Below the pieces are notes generated by a model, which ran no database searches, was not told where the DNA came from, and saw nothing but the letters and a program-made list of their open reading frames with translations. Source: Arthrobacter sp. U41 (GTDB lineage: Bacteria; Actinomycetota; Actinomycetes; Actinomycetales; Micrococcaceae). From it: a stretch of DNA of 64,000 nucleotides. Made by a program: the position numbers and the translations under genes. Shown one piece after another: positions 50,047 to 59,372 of the stretch. The stretch covers positions 1,302,001 through 1,366,000 of the forward strand of contig NZ_CP015732.1 in assembly GCF_001750145.1 (NCBI RefSeq), given 5' to 3'. Every line of letters begins with the position of its first letter. Position 1 is the stretch's first letter.

Positions 50047-50775
50047 ATGAGCCGCCGAACGCTCGCTGATTCAGTGTTCGCGGATCTCCTCGAACGCATC
50101 CTCTCCGGGGACATCGAGCCGCACGCGTCGCTGCCGGCGGAGGCGGAGCTAGCCAGGGCCGCGGATGTCAGCCGGCTGACCGTACGCGAGGCCCTGAAGA
50201 CGCTTCAGGCCCAAAATATCGTGACGGTGCGGCGCGGTTTGGGCACCTTCGTGAACCCGGTGGAGGAGTGGACGGGGCTCGAGGCCATCCTCCGCGCCGC
50301 GGCCCGCGGCACCGGCATCGGCGAGGTGGCACTGAGGCTTCTCGAAGTCCGGCGCATGGTGGAAACCGGAGCCGCCGAGCTGGCCGCCCGCCACGCCACG
50401 CCTGAACATCTGGCTGCCATGGGAGCGTCGATCTCGGACTTGGAGAAGGCCCATGAAGCCCGGGACCTCGACGCCGTGACCCTCGCAGACCTCGCCTTCC
50501 ACAACACGGTTTTCCGGGCCTCGGCCAACCCGTTCCTCCCGGCGCTGCTTGGCCAGCTCGGCCAGCTGCTCTACACCACGCGCCGGGAAACCTCAGCGTT
50601 CCCCGAGGTCCAGCGCCACGCCCTCGAGCACCACCGGCTGGTCCTGGCAGCGATTGCCACAGGGAACCCGGAAAAGGCCCGCAAGACCATGGAAGCGCAC
50701 ATTGACCAGACCTACGACGATTATGAACGCTTCATCAGCAGCCAGGAATCCAACACAGGAGTTGAAATAGCATGA
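50047..50775 (+). CDS. GntR-family (FCD) regulator
   Basis: A 242-aa regulator: winged helix at residues ~5-70 (LADSVFADLLERILSGDIEP, AELARAADVSRLTVREAL), FCD domain ~90-225 (EVRRMVETGAAELAA, DLAFHNTVFRAS, HHRLVLAAI with metal-binding His/Asp). ATG 50041 is also in frame, but AAGGA at 50034-50038 is spaced correctly only for 50047. Coupled by ATGA overlap to the dehydrogenase and divergent from the permease, so it probably controls both in response to a sugar acid. Confidence 0.9.
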   Translation: MSRRTLADSVFADLLERILSGDIEPHASLPAEAELARAADVSRLTVREALKTLQAQNIVTVRRGLGTFVNPVEEWTGLEAILRAAARGTGIGEVALRLLEVRRMVETGAAELAARHATPEHLAAMGASISDLEKAHEARDLDAVTLADLAFHNTVFRASANPFLPALLGQLGQLLYTTRRETSAFPEVQRHALEHHRLVLAAIATGNPEKARKTMEAHIDQTYDDYERFISSQESNTGVEIA

Positions 50776-51548
50776 CCGAAACCGCAATTTTCCCGACCGA
50801 GCGCACTGCGGTCCTCACCGGAGCCGCGTCTGAGCGCGGGATTGGGCGCGGAACAGCCGACCGATTGGCCCGTGACGGGTGGAACATTGCCATCCTGGAC
50901 ATCGACGGCGAAGCAGCCGCCCTGGCGGCCAAGGAGATTCAGGCAAAGCACGGGGTAAAGGCGCTGGGCCTGCAGACCGACGTTTCGGATGAGGCCTCCA
51001 TTTATGCCGCCATCAGCCGCGTGGAGGCGGAGCTGCCCCCCATCGTGGGCCTGGCGAACATTGCCGGTATCAGCTCCCCGCGCACCTTCATGGACGAAAC
51101 GAAGGAAGGCTGGGAACGCGTCTTCGCGATCAACATGACCGGGACCTTCCTGGTGACCCAGCGCGTCCTTGGCGGCATGATTGACCGGAAGATCGGCCGG
51201 GTGGTCAGCATTTCCTCCATCTCCGCCCAGCGCGGCGGCGGCACCTACTCCAAGGTCGCCTACAGCGCGGCCAAGGCCGGCATTATTGGCTTCACCCGCG
51301 CCCTGGCGCGCGAGATGGGTGAACATGGGATCACCATCAACTGCATCGCACCGGGGCCTGTGGACACGGACATCATGGGCGGCACCCTGACCGAGGAACG
51401 GAAGAAGGAGATGTCCAAGGACATCCTCGTGGGCCGCGTGGGCACCGTAAGCGAGATGGCAGCTTTGATGACCTTCCTCATGGGAGAGGAAGCCGGCTTC
51501 ATCACAGCGGCCACCTACGACATCAACGGCGGACTGCAGGTTTCCTAA
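50772..51548 (+). CDS. Short-chain dehydrogenase/reductase
   Basis: A 258-aa classical SDR. Seen: TGAASERGIGRGTAD (cofactor loop), NIAGIS (structural NAG-like), SISSISAQ with catalytic Ser, and YSAAKAGIIGF with catalytic Tyr and Lys. It overlaps the GntR gene and stands opposite a gluconate permease, as gluconate 5-dehydrogenase (IdnO-like) or related polyol/sugar-acid dehydrogenases often do. The exact substrate is an inference from context. Confidence 0.92.
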   Translation: MTETAIFPTERTAVLTGAASERGIGRGTADRLARDGWNIAILDIDGEAAALAAKEIQAKHGVKALGLQTDVSDEASIYAAISRVEAELPPIVGLANIAGISSPRTFMDETKEGWERVFAINMTGTFLVTQRVLGGMIDRKIGRVVSISSISAQRGGGTYSKVAYSAAKAGIIGFTRALAREMGEHGITINCIAPGPVDTDIMGGTLTEERKKEMSKDILVGRVGTVSEMAALMTFLMGEEAGFITAATYDINGGLQVS

Positions 51549-51549
51549 G

Positions 51550-51744
51550 CATGCGGACGGCAGCGAACTGAAGCTCTACTCCAAGGAGCAGGTGGATCAG
51601 GGCGGGAACATCGCCAGCCTGCTCATTAGCACCGCCACCGTGCGGCTGCGGGACACTGTGGAGAACGGTGACGTGGCTGTCGCAATTTCCGGACAACCCG
51701 ATCTCGCCGTCACCCACGGCCTGACGTTAAGGACGACTCCCTGA
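51550..51744 (+). pseudogene. Short open frame, probable 3' remnant of a lost gene
   Basis: A 64-codon stretch (…SELKLYSKEQVDQGGNIASL, then AVAISGQPDLAVTHGL) with coding-like codon use, ending in TGA at 51742-51744, but without a start codon or ribosome-binding site. It directly abuts the SDR stop. I do not recognise the family. Confidence 0.3.
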
Positions 51745-51758
51745 GGTGCGGGCACCTG

Positions 51759-51796
51759 GGCGGGCAGGACCGGATGGTCCTGCCCGCCTTGATTTT
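51759..51796 (+). terminator. Rho-independent terminator
   Basis: Perfect 13-base arms (51759-51771, 51776-51788) with a GGAT-containing loop, followed by TTGATTTT. It ends the GntR-SDR unit. Confidence 0.85.
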
Positions 51797-51971
51797 GGGC
51801 CGCGAATGGCGCACAAGCTTTTCCAAAGCTCACCGAGGCACCATGATGCCAACGCAGTTCACGTTGGCATAGGTCCTGAGCTGGGCTGGGCCGACGCCGA
51901 TCCCGGTCCCGTGCAATGCAGCGCGATCCGGATGACGAGTCCTTCAGCGCCCACCAGAAACGGCGATAAAG

Positions 51972-54900
51972 ATGAAAAAAACCCTCCGCTGGCTTAGCCA
52001 ACTGGTCGTGCTATCAGTCGTCGTTGCAGGTGGCCTGCTGGGCGTCTCCGCCCCGGCCCAGGCGGCCACAACCGGCACCCCCAGCATCACTTACTCCGGC
52101 GTCAGCAACCCTCCCACCGCGGACAAACCACAGAGCAAGTTGTGGTGGAACGACGGTTCCTGGTGGGCGAACATGTGGACGACCGGAAGCGGATGGTCCA
52201 TCTACCGCCTGGACCGGGGCACAGCCACCTGGGTGGACACCGGGGTGCGGACTGACAGCCGGGCGAGCACCTCCTCGGACACGCTGTGGGACGGCACCCA
52301 CCTGTTCATCGCCTCCAACGTGGTCACCTCCGGCGCCTCTGCATCCGGCCAACCTGCCCGGCTCTACCGCTTCAGCTATTCCGGCGGGGCCTACACCCTG
52401 GACACTGGTTTCCCTGCCACGATCTCGAACAACAGCAGCGAGACGCTGACCATCGACAAGGACTCCACCGGGGCCATCTGGGCGACCTGGACCCAGGCCA
52501 CCAGCACCACCAGCACCGTGTACGTCAACAACTCCCAGCCCGGCGGCACGGGCTGGGGGACACCGTTCGTCGTGCCGGGCGCCGCGGACCCGAACCCGAC
52601 GCCGGACGACCTCTCGGCCATCGTTGCCTACCGGAGCAACAAGATCGGGATCATGTGGACCGACCAGGCCACCGGGACAGCGTACTGGGCGACCCGCACG
52701 GACGGCACCAGTCCGACGGCGGCGTCGTCCTGGAACGTCCAGGAAGCGGTCAAGGGAAACAACCAGGTCGATGATCATTTGAACATCAAGACCCTGCAGG
52801 CCGATCCCAGCGGCCGGGTGTTCGCCGCGGTCAAGACCGGCCTCGACGACGGCTCGTCCGACCCGACGCTGGCCCAGCTGGTCCTGCTCGTGTTCAAGCC
52901 CGGCACTGGCGCCTTCGAGAAAACGACGATTGCCCGGACCGGGGACTGTGTTTCCCGCCCCCAGATCATGCTCGATACCCAAAACAACCTGGTGCGCGCC
53001 TTCCACACCGCACCGTCGAGCTCCGTCAGCGGCTGCGCCTACTCCGGCGTGGCCGGCAGCATCTACGAGAAGACCGCCTCCATGGACAACCCGGTGTTCG
53101 GGACCGGCCGCGGCACCGTCGTGATTGAAAACGCAGCGTCAGCGAACATGAACAACGTGACCAGCACCAAGCAGAGCGTGAACGCCACGACCGGGATTGT
53201 CGTCATGGCCACCGACCACGTGAACAAACGCTACTGGTTCTCCGACCGCAGCCTCGGCACCCCGCCTCCGCCGGGGGATACCGCTCCGGTTGCTTCGTTT
53301 ACGGCCTCGCCTACCTCCGGGACGGTTCCGTTGACGGTGAACTTCACTGACACCTCGACCGGTTCCCCGACGTCCTGGGCCTGGGATTTCGGTGACGGCG
53401 GCACGGCAACCACGCAGAACCCGTCGCACGTCTACGACACCGCCGGGAGCTACACGGCGAAACTGACGGCCACCAACTCCGCCGGCGCCACCTCCAGCAC
53501 GAAAACCATCACGGTGAACCCGGCCAGCACCTCGCCCGGGATCAACGCGCGCAGCTCAACCACGGCGTTCTCGGCAACGGCGACCGGCACGGTCTCCCTG
53601 GCCGCACCGGCGGGCAGAACGGCCGGGGATGTCCTGGTCGCCTCCTTCACCGCGGACAAGAACCCCACCGTGGCCGTCCCGGCGGGCTGGACCGCCATCG
53701 TCAACGGGCTCTCCATCGGCGGCGGCGCACGCGTCTTCTCCTACTACCGTGTCGTCGGTTCAGCTGACCCGACAAGCTACACCTGGACCCTCAGCACCGC
53801 CATGAAGTGGGGCGGCGGCATCACCGCCTACACCGGGGTCAACACCACCACACCCCTGGACAGCGCCGTGGCCACCGCCGTCAACACCACCTACACCGCC
53901 TCCAGCATCACCGTCGCCGGCATCACCACCGCCAGCAACGGGGCCCTGCTCATCGGCGGCGTCGGGTTCGACAGCTCCAATCCCGCCGCGACCGCGCCAA
54001 CCGGATGGACCGAACGCTGGGAATCCACCGACGGCCAGATCGCCGAACAGGCCGACCGGATCCAGGCCACCGCCGGCGCCACCGGCACCGCGACCTGGAC
54101 CTTCAGCACCGCCAAAGCCGTCGCCGCCTGGCGCACCGCCCTCAAACCGGCCGGCACCCCGCCTCCGCCGGGGGATACCGCTCCGGTTGCTTCGTTTACG
54201 GCCTCGCCTACCTCCGGGACGGTTCCGTTGACGGTGAACTTCACTGACACCTCGACCGGTTCCCCGACGTCCTGGGCCTGGGATTTCGGTGACGGCGGCA
54301 CGGCAACCACGCAGAACCCGTCGCACGTCTACGACACCGCCGGGAGCTACACGGCGAAACTGACGGCCACCAACTCCGCCGGCGCCACCTCCAGCACGAA
54401 AACCATCACGGTGAACCCGGCCAGCACCTCGCCCGGGATCAACGCGCGCAGCTCAACCACGGCGTTCTCGGCAACGGCGACCGGCACGGTCTCCCTGGCC
54501 GCACCGGCGGGCAGAACGGCCGGGGATGTCCTGGTCGCCTCCTTCACCGCGGACAAGAACCCCACCGTGGCCGTCCCGGCGGGCTGGACCGCCATCGTCA
54601 ACGGGCTCTCCATCGGCGGCGGCGCACGCGTCTTCTCCTACTACCGTGTCGTCGGTTCAGCTGACCCGACAAGCTACACCTGGACCCTCAGCACCGCCAT
54701 GAAGTGGGGCGGCGGCATCACCGCCTACACCGGGGTCAACACCACCACACCCCTGGACAGCGCCGTGGCCACCGCCGTCAACACCACCTACACCGCCTCC
54801 AGCATCACCGTCGCCGGCATCACCACCGCCAGCAACGGGGCCCTGCTCATCGGCGGCGTCGGGTTCGACAGCTCCAATCCCGCCGCGACCGCGCCAACCG

Positions 54901-55055
54901 GATGGACCGAACGCTGGGAATCCACCGACGGCCAGATCGCCGAACAGGCCGACCGGATCCAGGCCACCGCCGGCGCCACCGGCACCGCGACCTGGACCTT
55001 CAGCACCGCCAAAGCCGTCGCCGCCTGGCGCACCGCCCTCAAACCGGCCAGCTGA
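51972..55055 (+). CDS. Secreted PKD-domain protein with a perfect tandem module
   Basis: 1027 aa, exported by an N-terminal signal peptide (KKTLRW, hydrophobic core, cleavage near APAQA-AT). Residues ~35-425 look like a beta-propeller/sialidase-like fold with repeated Trp-rich and Asp-containing blades (SKLWWNDGSWWANMW, TLWDGTHLFIA). Two identical 299-residue modules follow: each has a PKD domain (APVASFTASPTSGTVPLTVN, SWAWDFGDGGTATTQNPSHV) and a ~190-residue beta-rich domain (NARSSTTAFSATATGTVSLA …). No catalytic residues are apparent. A surface-binding or polysaccharide-related role is likely. It ends at the second module without anchor or sorting signal. Confidence 0.88.
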   Translation: MKKTLRWLSQLVVLSVVVAGGLLGVSAPAQAATTGTPSITYSGVSNPPTADKPQSKLWWNDGSWWANMWTTGSGWSIYRLDRGTATWVDTGVRTDSRASTSSDTLWDGTHLFIASNVVTSGASASGQPARLYRFSYSGGAYTLDTGFPATISNNSSETLTIDKDSTGAIWATWTQATSTTSTVYVNNSQPGGTGWGTPFVVPGAADPNPTPDDLSAIVAYRSNKIGIMWTDQATGTAYWATRTDGTSPTAASSWNVQEAVKGNNQVDDHLNIKTLQADPSGRVFAAVKTGLDDGSSDPTLAQLVLLVFKPGTGAFEKTTIARTGDCVSRPQIMLDTQNNLVRAFHTAPSSSVSGCAYSGVAGSIYEKTASMDNPVFGTGRGTVVIENAASANMNNVTSTKQSVNATTGIVVMATDHVNKRYWFSDRSLGTPPPPGDTAPVASFTASPTSGTVPLTVNFTDTSTGSPTSWAWDFGDGGTATTQNPSHVYDTAGSYTAKLTATNSAGATSSTKTITVNPASTSPGINARSSTTAFSATATGTVSLAAPAGRTAGDVLVASFTADKNPTVAVPAGWTAIVNGLSIGGGARVFSYYRVVGSADPTSYTWTLSTAMKWGGGITAYTGVNTTTPLDSAVATAVNTTYTASSITVAGITTASNGALLIGGVGFDSSNPAATAPTGWTERWESTDGQIAEQADRIQATAGATGTATWTFSTAKAVAAWRTALKPAGTPPPPGDTAPVASFTASPTSGTVPLTVNFTDTSTGSPTSWAWDFGDGGTATTQNPSHVYDTAGSYTAKLTATNSAGATSSTKTITVNPASTSPGINARSSTTAFSATATGTVSLAAPAGRTAGDVLVASFTADKNPTVAVPAGWTAIVNGLSIGGGARVFSYYRVVGSADPTSYTWTLSTAMKWGGGITAYTGVNTTTPLDSAVATAVNTTYTASSITVAGITTASNGALLIGGVGFDSSNPAATAPTGWTERWESTDGQIAEQADRIQATAGATGTATWTFSTAKAVAAWRTALKPAS
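53256..54152 (+). repeat. 897-bp tandem module, copy 1
   Basis: Encodes a linker (GTPPPPGD), a PKD domain and the beta-rich domain. Copy 2 follows directly at an offset of 897 bases; I found no difference between the copies apart from the last residue (Gly/Ser). Confidence 0.9.
54153..55049 (+). repeat. 897-bp tandem module, copy 2
   Basis: Identical, as far as read, to 53256-54152, in frame and directly adjacent. Confidence 0.9.
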
Positions 55056-55074
55056 GGAACGGCACCGGCCCGTG

Positions 55075-55122
55075 CAGGGCCTGGGACGGCACCGCGGAAA
55101 CCGGCCGCCGTCCCAGGCCCTG
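55075..55122. terminator. Convergent terminator hairpin
   Basis: Perfect 16-base arms (55075-55090 and 55107-55122) around a 16-base loop, between the PKD gene and the convergent PEP-synthase-like gene. Confidence 0.75.
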
Positions 55123-55140
55123 ATGGCTGGCTCCCTCTGC

Positions 55141-57807
55141 TCAGGAACCCTGCGCAGCGTCCGGGCGCTCGATCGTGACGGTACCGGCGTCGCCGTCGAC
55201 GCGGATCCGCTGGCCGTTGGTGAGCCGTTGGGTGGCAACGCCGGTGCCCAGAACGGCCGGGATGCCGTACTCCCGGGCCACGATGGAGCTGTGGCTCAAC
55301 GGGCCGCCGACGTCGGTGACCACGGCGGAGGCCATCGCGAACAGCGAGGTCCATGCCGGAGTGGTGATCCGGGCTACCAGGACATCTCCGGGCTCCATCC
55401 GGGCGAAATCCTGCGGCCCGCTCAGCACACGGGCAGGAGCACTGACCCGGCCCGAGCTGGCGCCGGCGCCCTTGATGATGTCCCCGGACTGGTCCTGCGG
55501 TCCTGCCGGCATCATTGACCCGAAGGCCCGTTCCATCCACCGGCTCTCCGGGAGCAGCTGCGGGGCAGCAGCCTTGGCCTGGCCCCGCCACAACATCCTG
55601 CGCCCCTCGACGGCGCCGGCGCGGACGGGCCGGTCTGCTCCGGTGATTGCCACTGCCGCCGGTGCGCCCGGGGCGGCGAGGCCGAAATCGACGGCGCTTT
55701 GCAGCTCCCGGTGGCGCAGCCAGAACACGTCGGCGGGCTCTGCGATGACGGCGGAGTTCACCAGCCGTCGTCCGAGCTCGAACAGCATCCGCCGCAGCAG
55801 CGGCCAGGCCAGGCCGACGTCGGCCAGGGCATCCTCGCGGATCGGGGCCGCGCTCTGTGCCCAGCGGAGCAGCCGGTTGAACGCGGCCCTGCGGCCCGGC
55901 CCGAGCCGGGCCACCGTGCGGCTGGTTTGGTCCTCCCTGCGGGCAGCGGACAGCCGCTGGCGCTCGTGCGGGTCGCTTCCGTGCCCGCGCAGGTAAAACT
56001 TCACCGTCTCCAGCAGCGGCGAGGGATCGTCGGCCGGCACCGGGGTGACGAAGTCCAGGTTGTAGACCGCATGGCCGAAGCGGCCGAGGTGGTCCTGGAG
56101 GCGGGGATGCCATTGCTGCCAGAGGGCCGGGGCCATCCCGGCGGGCGGGAACCCCGTGCGCTGCGACTCCACCAGCGCCGGGGTGGGCGCATTAAGGATC
56201 GCCGGGGCCAGCCCGGGAACTCCCCGGGCCCAGACTGCCAGGTCGTACAGCGACTTCTCCGCCCGGATGGGCTCGCTGTCGTAGCCGAGGAGGAACGTCT
56301 GGGCCGGGGGATCCCCGTCGCGCCGAACAAACTTGTCGTAGTAGGTCCGGAAGGATATTTCGCTGGTTGCGGCGACCGGAATGATGGACTGCACGGCCGT
56401 GTAGTACACGGTGCCGGCGTCCAGCAGCGCCTGCACACCCTCCAGCAGTTCCTCGCCGGTTAGCTCCCCGACGGGTCTGGCCGACCAGTCCTTGATCACC
56501 CGCTCGTAGAGGGGGTGCGAAAACTCCCGCCAGCCGGCCACTCCCATGTGCGCCTTGCCGCGGACCAGCGAGCGGACCGCGGCCAGGGACTTGCCCGTCA
56601 CCCGCCACAGTGCCGAGGTGCGGTAGTAGTAATAGGCGTAGCCGTTAATAGTGGGCAGGCCGACGTCGTCCTCGCGGATGAGGTTCTTGCCGAGGGCCCG
56701 GGCCAGCAAAGCCCTCAGCGACCGGGACACCGAGCCGTCAATCAGGTCGGCGAACAGCGGCGAGAGCGGGTCAGGCAGCTGCTCCACGATGCTCGCCCGG
56801 AAGTAGAGCCCCTTCGGGTAAGGGACCGTCCAGGTGTCCGGGGTGTCGGCCGCCGGTTCCGGCAATGCGGTGACGGGCCGGGACTGCAGGATGAAAAACT
56901 CGTCACCGGCCCGTGCCCATTCGATGTCCTGCGGTGCCCCGAAATGATCGGCGATCCGGGTGCCCAGGCTGGCCAGCTCGGCCGCCGCCGGGTCGTCCAG
57001 CACCGGCAGACGACGGCGGCCCGCCGGCACCGGCTGCTCCCGGGTGCCGTGGTCCGCGGAGACCGTCATGATCTCCTTGTCAGCTGTCCGGCGCGACAGC
57101 ACACGGCCCGTCCCGGCGTCGACGACGACGTCGTCCGTACTGACCGCTCCGCTGACCACGGACTCGCCCAGGCCCCACGCGGCACTGATCACGATCTGGT
57201 CGCGTCTGCCGTTGGCGGGATTGGCGGTGAACATCACCCCGGCTGCCTCGGCCTCGATCATCCGCTGGACCACGACCGCGAGTCGTACGGGGTCCGGTCC
57301 GACGCCGGCACGGGCCCGATAGGCCATGGCGCGCGCCGTCCACAGGGAGGCCCAGCAATCTGTCACGGCGGCGGCCAGGGCCCGGGTCCCGATGACGTTA
57401 AGGTAACTTTCCTGCTGCCCGGCAAAGCTGGCCGAGGCGAGGTCCTCGGCCGTCGCGGAGGAGCGGACCGCCACGGCTGTCTCCCCGTTGCCGAGACGGC
57501 CGTAGGCGGCGCCGAGTTCCGCTGCGATCGCGGCCGGCATGGCTGCGCCGGTGAACAGGGCGCGGATGCGTTTCGAGGCGTCCTCGTAGTCCCGCGGTGC
57601 CGCCTCCGGTGACAGTGCGGCCAGCTCACGGATGCCTGCCTCCAGATGGTTGGTTTCCACAAAATCGGCATAGGCTGCGGTGGTCAGTACAAACCCCGGA
57701 GGGACCGGCAGGCCGGCCTGAATGAGCCCGCCCACGCCGACGCCCTTGCCGCCGGCCACGGCGACGTCGCCTGGTCGCACATCACCGAAATTGCTGACGT
57801 AGGTCAT
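55141..57807 (-). CDS. PEP synthase / rifampicin phosphotransferase-like enzyme
   Basis: An 888-aa enzyme of the PEP/pyruvate dikinase superfamily. Order: N-terminal ATP-grasp domain (GGKGVGVGGLIQAGLPVPPG, VAVRSSATAEDLASASFAGQ), second ATP-binding part (MFTANPANG, GEFFILQSRPVTALP-like), a large middle region (~330-740), and the C-terminal swivelling phosphohistidine domain (TDVGGPLSHSSIVAREYGIP). There is no pyruvate-binding TIM barrel of classical PpsA; the layout and length are those of rifampicin phosphotransferases and related inactivating or activating enzymes. Rifamycin modification is possible but not provable here. Preceded by a GGAGGAG site. Confidence 0.85.
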   Translation of the reverse strand: MTYVSNFGDVRPGDVAVAGGKGVGVGGLIQAGLPVPPGFVLTTAAYADFVETNHLEAGIRELAALSPEAAPRDYEDASKRIRALFTGAAMPAAIAAELGAAYGRLGNGETAVAVRSSATAEDLASASFAGQQESYLNVIGTRALAAAVTDCWASLWTARAMAYRARAGVGPDPVRLAVVVQRMIEAEAAGVMFTANPANGRRDQIVISAAWGLGESVVSGAVSTDDVVVDAGTGRVLSRRTADKEIMTVSADHGTREQPVPAGRRRLPVLDDPAAAELASLGTRIADHFGAPQDIEWARAGDEFFILQSRPVTALPEPAADTPDTWTVPYPKGLYFRASIVEQLPDPLSPLFADLIDGSVSRSLRALLARALGKNLIREDDVGLPTINGYAYYYYRTSALWRVTGKSLAAVRSLVRGKAHMGVAGWREFSHPLYERVIKDWSARPVGELTGEELLEGVQALLDAGTVYYTAVQSIIPVAATSEISFRTYYDKFVRRDGDPPAQTFLLGYDSEPIRAEKSLYDLAVWARGVPGLAPAILNAPTPALVESQRTGFPPAGMAPALWQQWHPRLQDHLGRFGHAVYNLDFVTPVPADDPSPLLETVKFYLRGHGSDPHERQRLSAARREDQTSRTVARLGPGRRAAFNRLLRWAQSAAPIREDALADVGLAWPLLRRMLFELGRRLVNSAVIAEPADVFWLRHRELQSAVDFGLAAPGAPAAVAITGADRPVRAGAVEGRRMLWRGQAKAAAPQLLPESRWMERAFGSMMPAGPQDQSGDIIKGAGASSGRVSAPARVLSGPQDFARMEPGDVLVARITTPAWTSLFAMASAVVTDVGGPLSHSSIVAREYGIPAVLGTGVATQRLTNGQRIRVDGDAGTVTIERPDAAQGS

Positions 57808-57950
57808 GACCGTGTCTCCTCCTGCAGAGCCGGGGCGCCCGCACTGAGCCTGATGCCCAACATACTGGCACTGCCGTAAGCGCGGGGCTATAGCTCCGCC
57901 GCGGCGGGAACACAGGAAATTGCATCGTTGTTATAAGCAGTGGACCTAAA

Positions 57951-58301
57951 ATGAGCACCAAATACAGAGCACTGATAATTCCGGTCCGGATCAGCGAACC
58001 CGTCCGGGTCGAAACCGTTGAACCCGATCTGCACACCCTGCAGGGCCTGGTTGGCGGAGACATTGAAGCGGTCACCCGCGGTGACTGGCATGTCTACCTC
58101 AACGCTGAGGGCGTGATCAGCAACCTGCCGCCCAACCTGCGCGCCGCCCAACTGATGCGCGACTGCGGCCTGGACCTCGCCGGAGTGGCGCGGGGCACCG
58201 CAGTCTTTCTCGGCCATGGCCCCCATGGCGCGGAAGCGGACGCGCCCCGGCACCTGATCCGGCTGGCAGAGGATCTTTGGGACACCAAGCTGGTGGCCTG
58301 A
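57951..58301 (+). CDS. DUF3846-domain protein
   Basis: A 116-aa small protein. Seen: LHTLQGLVGGDIEAVTRGDW and VYLNAEGVISNLPPNLRAAQ, the pattern of DUF3846 (LQ-LVGG-IE … N-EG----LP-N--A), a family frequent in phages and plasmids. It is divergent from the PEP-synthase-like gene and convergent with a GntR gene. Function unknown. Confidence 0.8.
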   Translation: MSTKYRALIIPVRISEPVRVETVEPDLHTLQGLVGGDIEAVTRGDWHVYLNAEGVISNLPPNLRAAQLMRDCGLDLAGVARGTAVFLGHGPHGAEADAPRHLIRLAEDLWDTKLVA

Positions 58302-58327
58302 CCGGCCGTTTCAGGGCGGCGTTTGGT

Positions 58328-59074
58328 TCAGTGCGCGGCCTGCGCGGCTGTCGCTTCCTGCGCCTGCCGGTAGAACCACTCGATGTGCTCGCGCAGAAGC
58401 CAGGCCGCAAGCTCCCCGTTGTGGGCCTCGACGGCGTCGAAGATGCCGTGGTGCTGCGCCCGCAGTGCAGAGAGGACGTCCGGCCACTCTTCCATCGCGT
58501 CCATCGCACCCTTGACATACCCGACGATGGAGCCGCTCAGGGATTCCATGATGGTGGCGACCACGGCGTTCCCCGCGAGCGAGCTCAGTGCGACGTGGAA
58601 GCGGGCATCCAGCTCGTGGAAGGTCGCCCGGTCAATCCCGGGATCGTCCATGGCATGCAGCAACCGGGCCGCCTGCTCCAGGTCTTCATCCCCTCCGGAG
58701 AGGGCGGCGCCGGTTCGGGCCGTCCAGGTTTCGAGCAGGATGCGGGTTTCCACGATGTCCGCGACCGGCAGCCTGCTGCTGGCGACATGCAGCCGCAGTG
58801 CGGAGGACAGGCCCGCGGAGGGATCGGAAATGATGATCGCCCCCGAGGTGGGACCGGATCCGACGGAGCTGCGCAGCACACCCATGGCGTCCAGGATCCG
58901 GATGGCCTCCCGGACTGACGCCCGGGAAATTCCGTAGCTCTCCGCCAGTGTGCGTTCACCCGGAAGCCGGTCCCCGACCTTGATCTTGCCCGAGCGCAGG
59001 TCCGCTTCGATGTCGTTCAGGAGCACGTCATAGGTGCGACGGCGTGGGGTTGCTCCTGCTTCAGCGGGTGTCAC
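58328..59074 (-). CDS. GntR-family (FadR/FCD) regulator
   Basis: A 248-aa regulator: winged helix at residues ~12-80 (YDVLLNDIEADLRSGKIKVG, TLAESYGISRASVREAIRIL) and an FCD domain (~95-235) with FHELDARFHVALS and HHGIFDAVEAHN metal-binding positions. It stands alone; the nearest metabolic genes on the same strand are the MFS carrier and amidohydrolase about 1 kb away. Target unknown. The following 298 bases, 59075-59372, show no gene. Confidence 0.9.
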   Translation of the reverse strand: MTPAEAGATPRRRTYDVLLNDIEADLRSGKIKVGDRLPGERTLAESYGISRASVREAIRILDAMGVLRSSVGSGPTSGAIIISDPSAGLSSALRLHVASSRLPVADIVETRILLETWTARTGAALSGGDEDLEQAARLLHAMDDPGIDRATFHELDARFHVALSSLAGNAVVATIMESLSGSIVGYVKGAMDAMEEWPDVLSALRAQHHGIFDAVEAHNGELAAWLLREHIEWFYRQAQEATAAQAAH

Positions 59075-59372
59075 GGGCGTTTCCTTCGGGTGGTGGGAGT
59101 GCGGGCGCGCCGGAGCCTAGGGCAGCATCTAGCCGAGGACGGGGGTGGACTGCAGGTTGGAAAGCGTGCAGGGCACCAGCAGCAGAGCCTCGCTCCACCC
59201 GACTACTTTACGCAGGATCACAGGCTCCCGCCCTTCGAGGGTGACCGCGGATGCCGCGACGGTCAAAGCGACGGGTTGTGGTCCTATACTGGCGTTCAAT
59301 CGGTGGCTTGGCTGCGGAGGCAGCGGGCAGTGGAAGAGGCGCCGGAGCTTCGCCGTTGGGGGCAGGCAGGGT

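Noticed and set aside
53807..55123. Two His/Arg-rich frames of ~140 codons within the PKD gene
   Set aside because: They are the same out-of-frame reading of the two identical modules and therefore appear twice.
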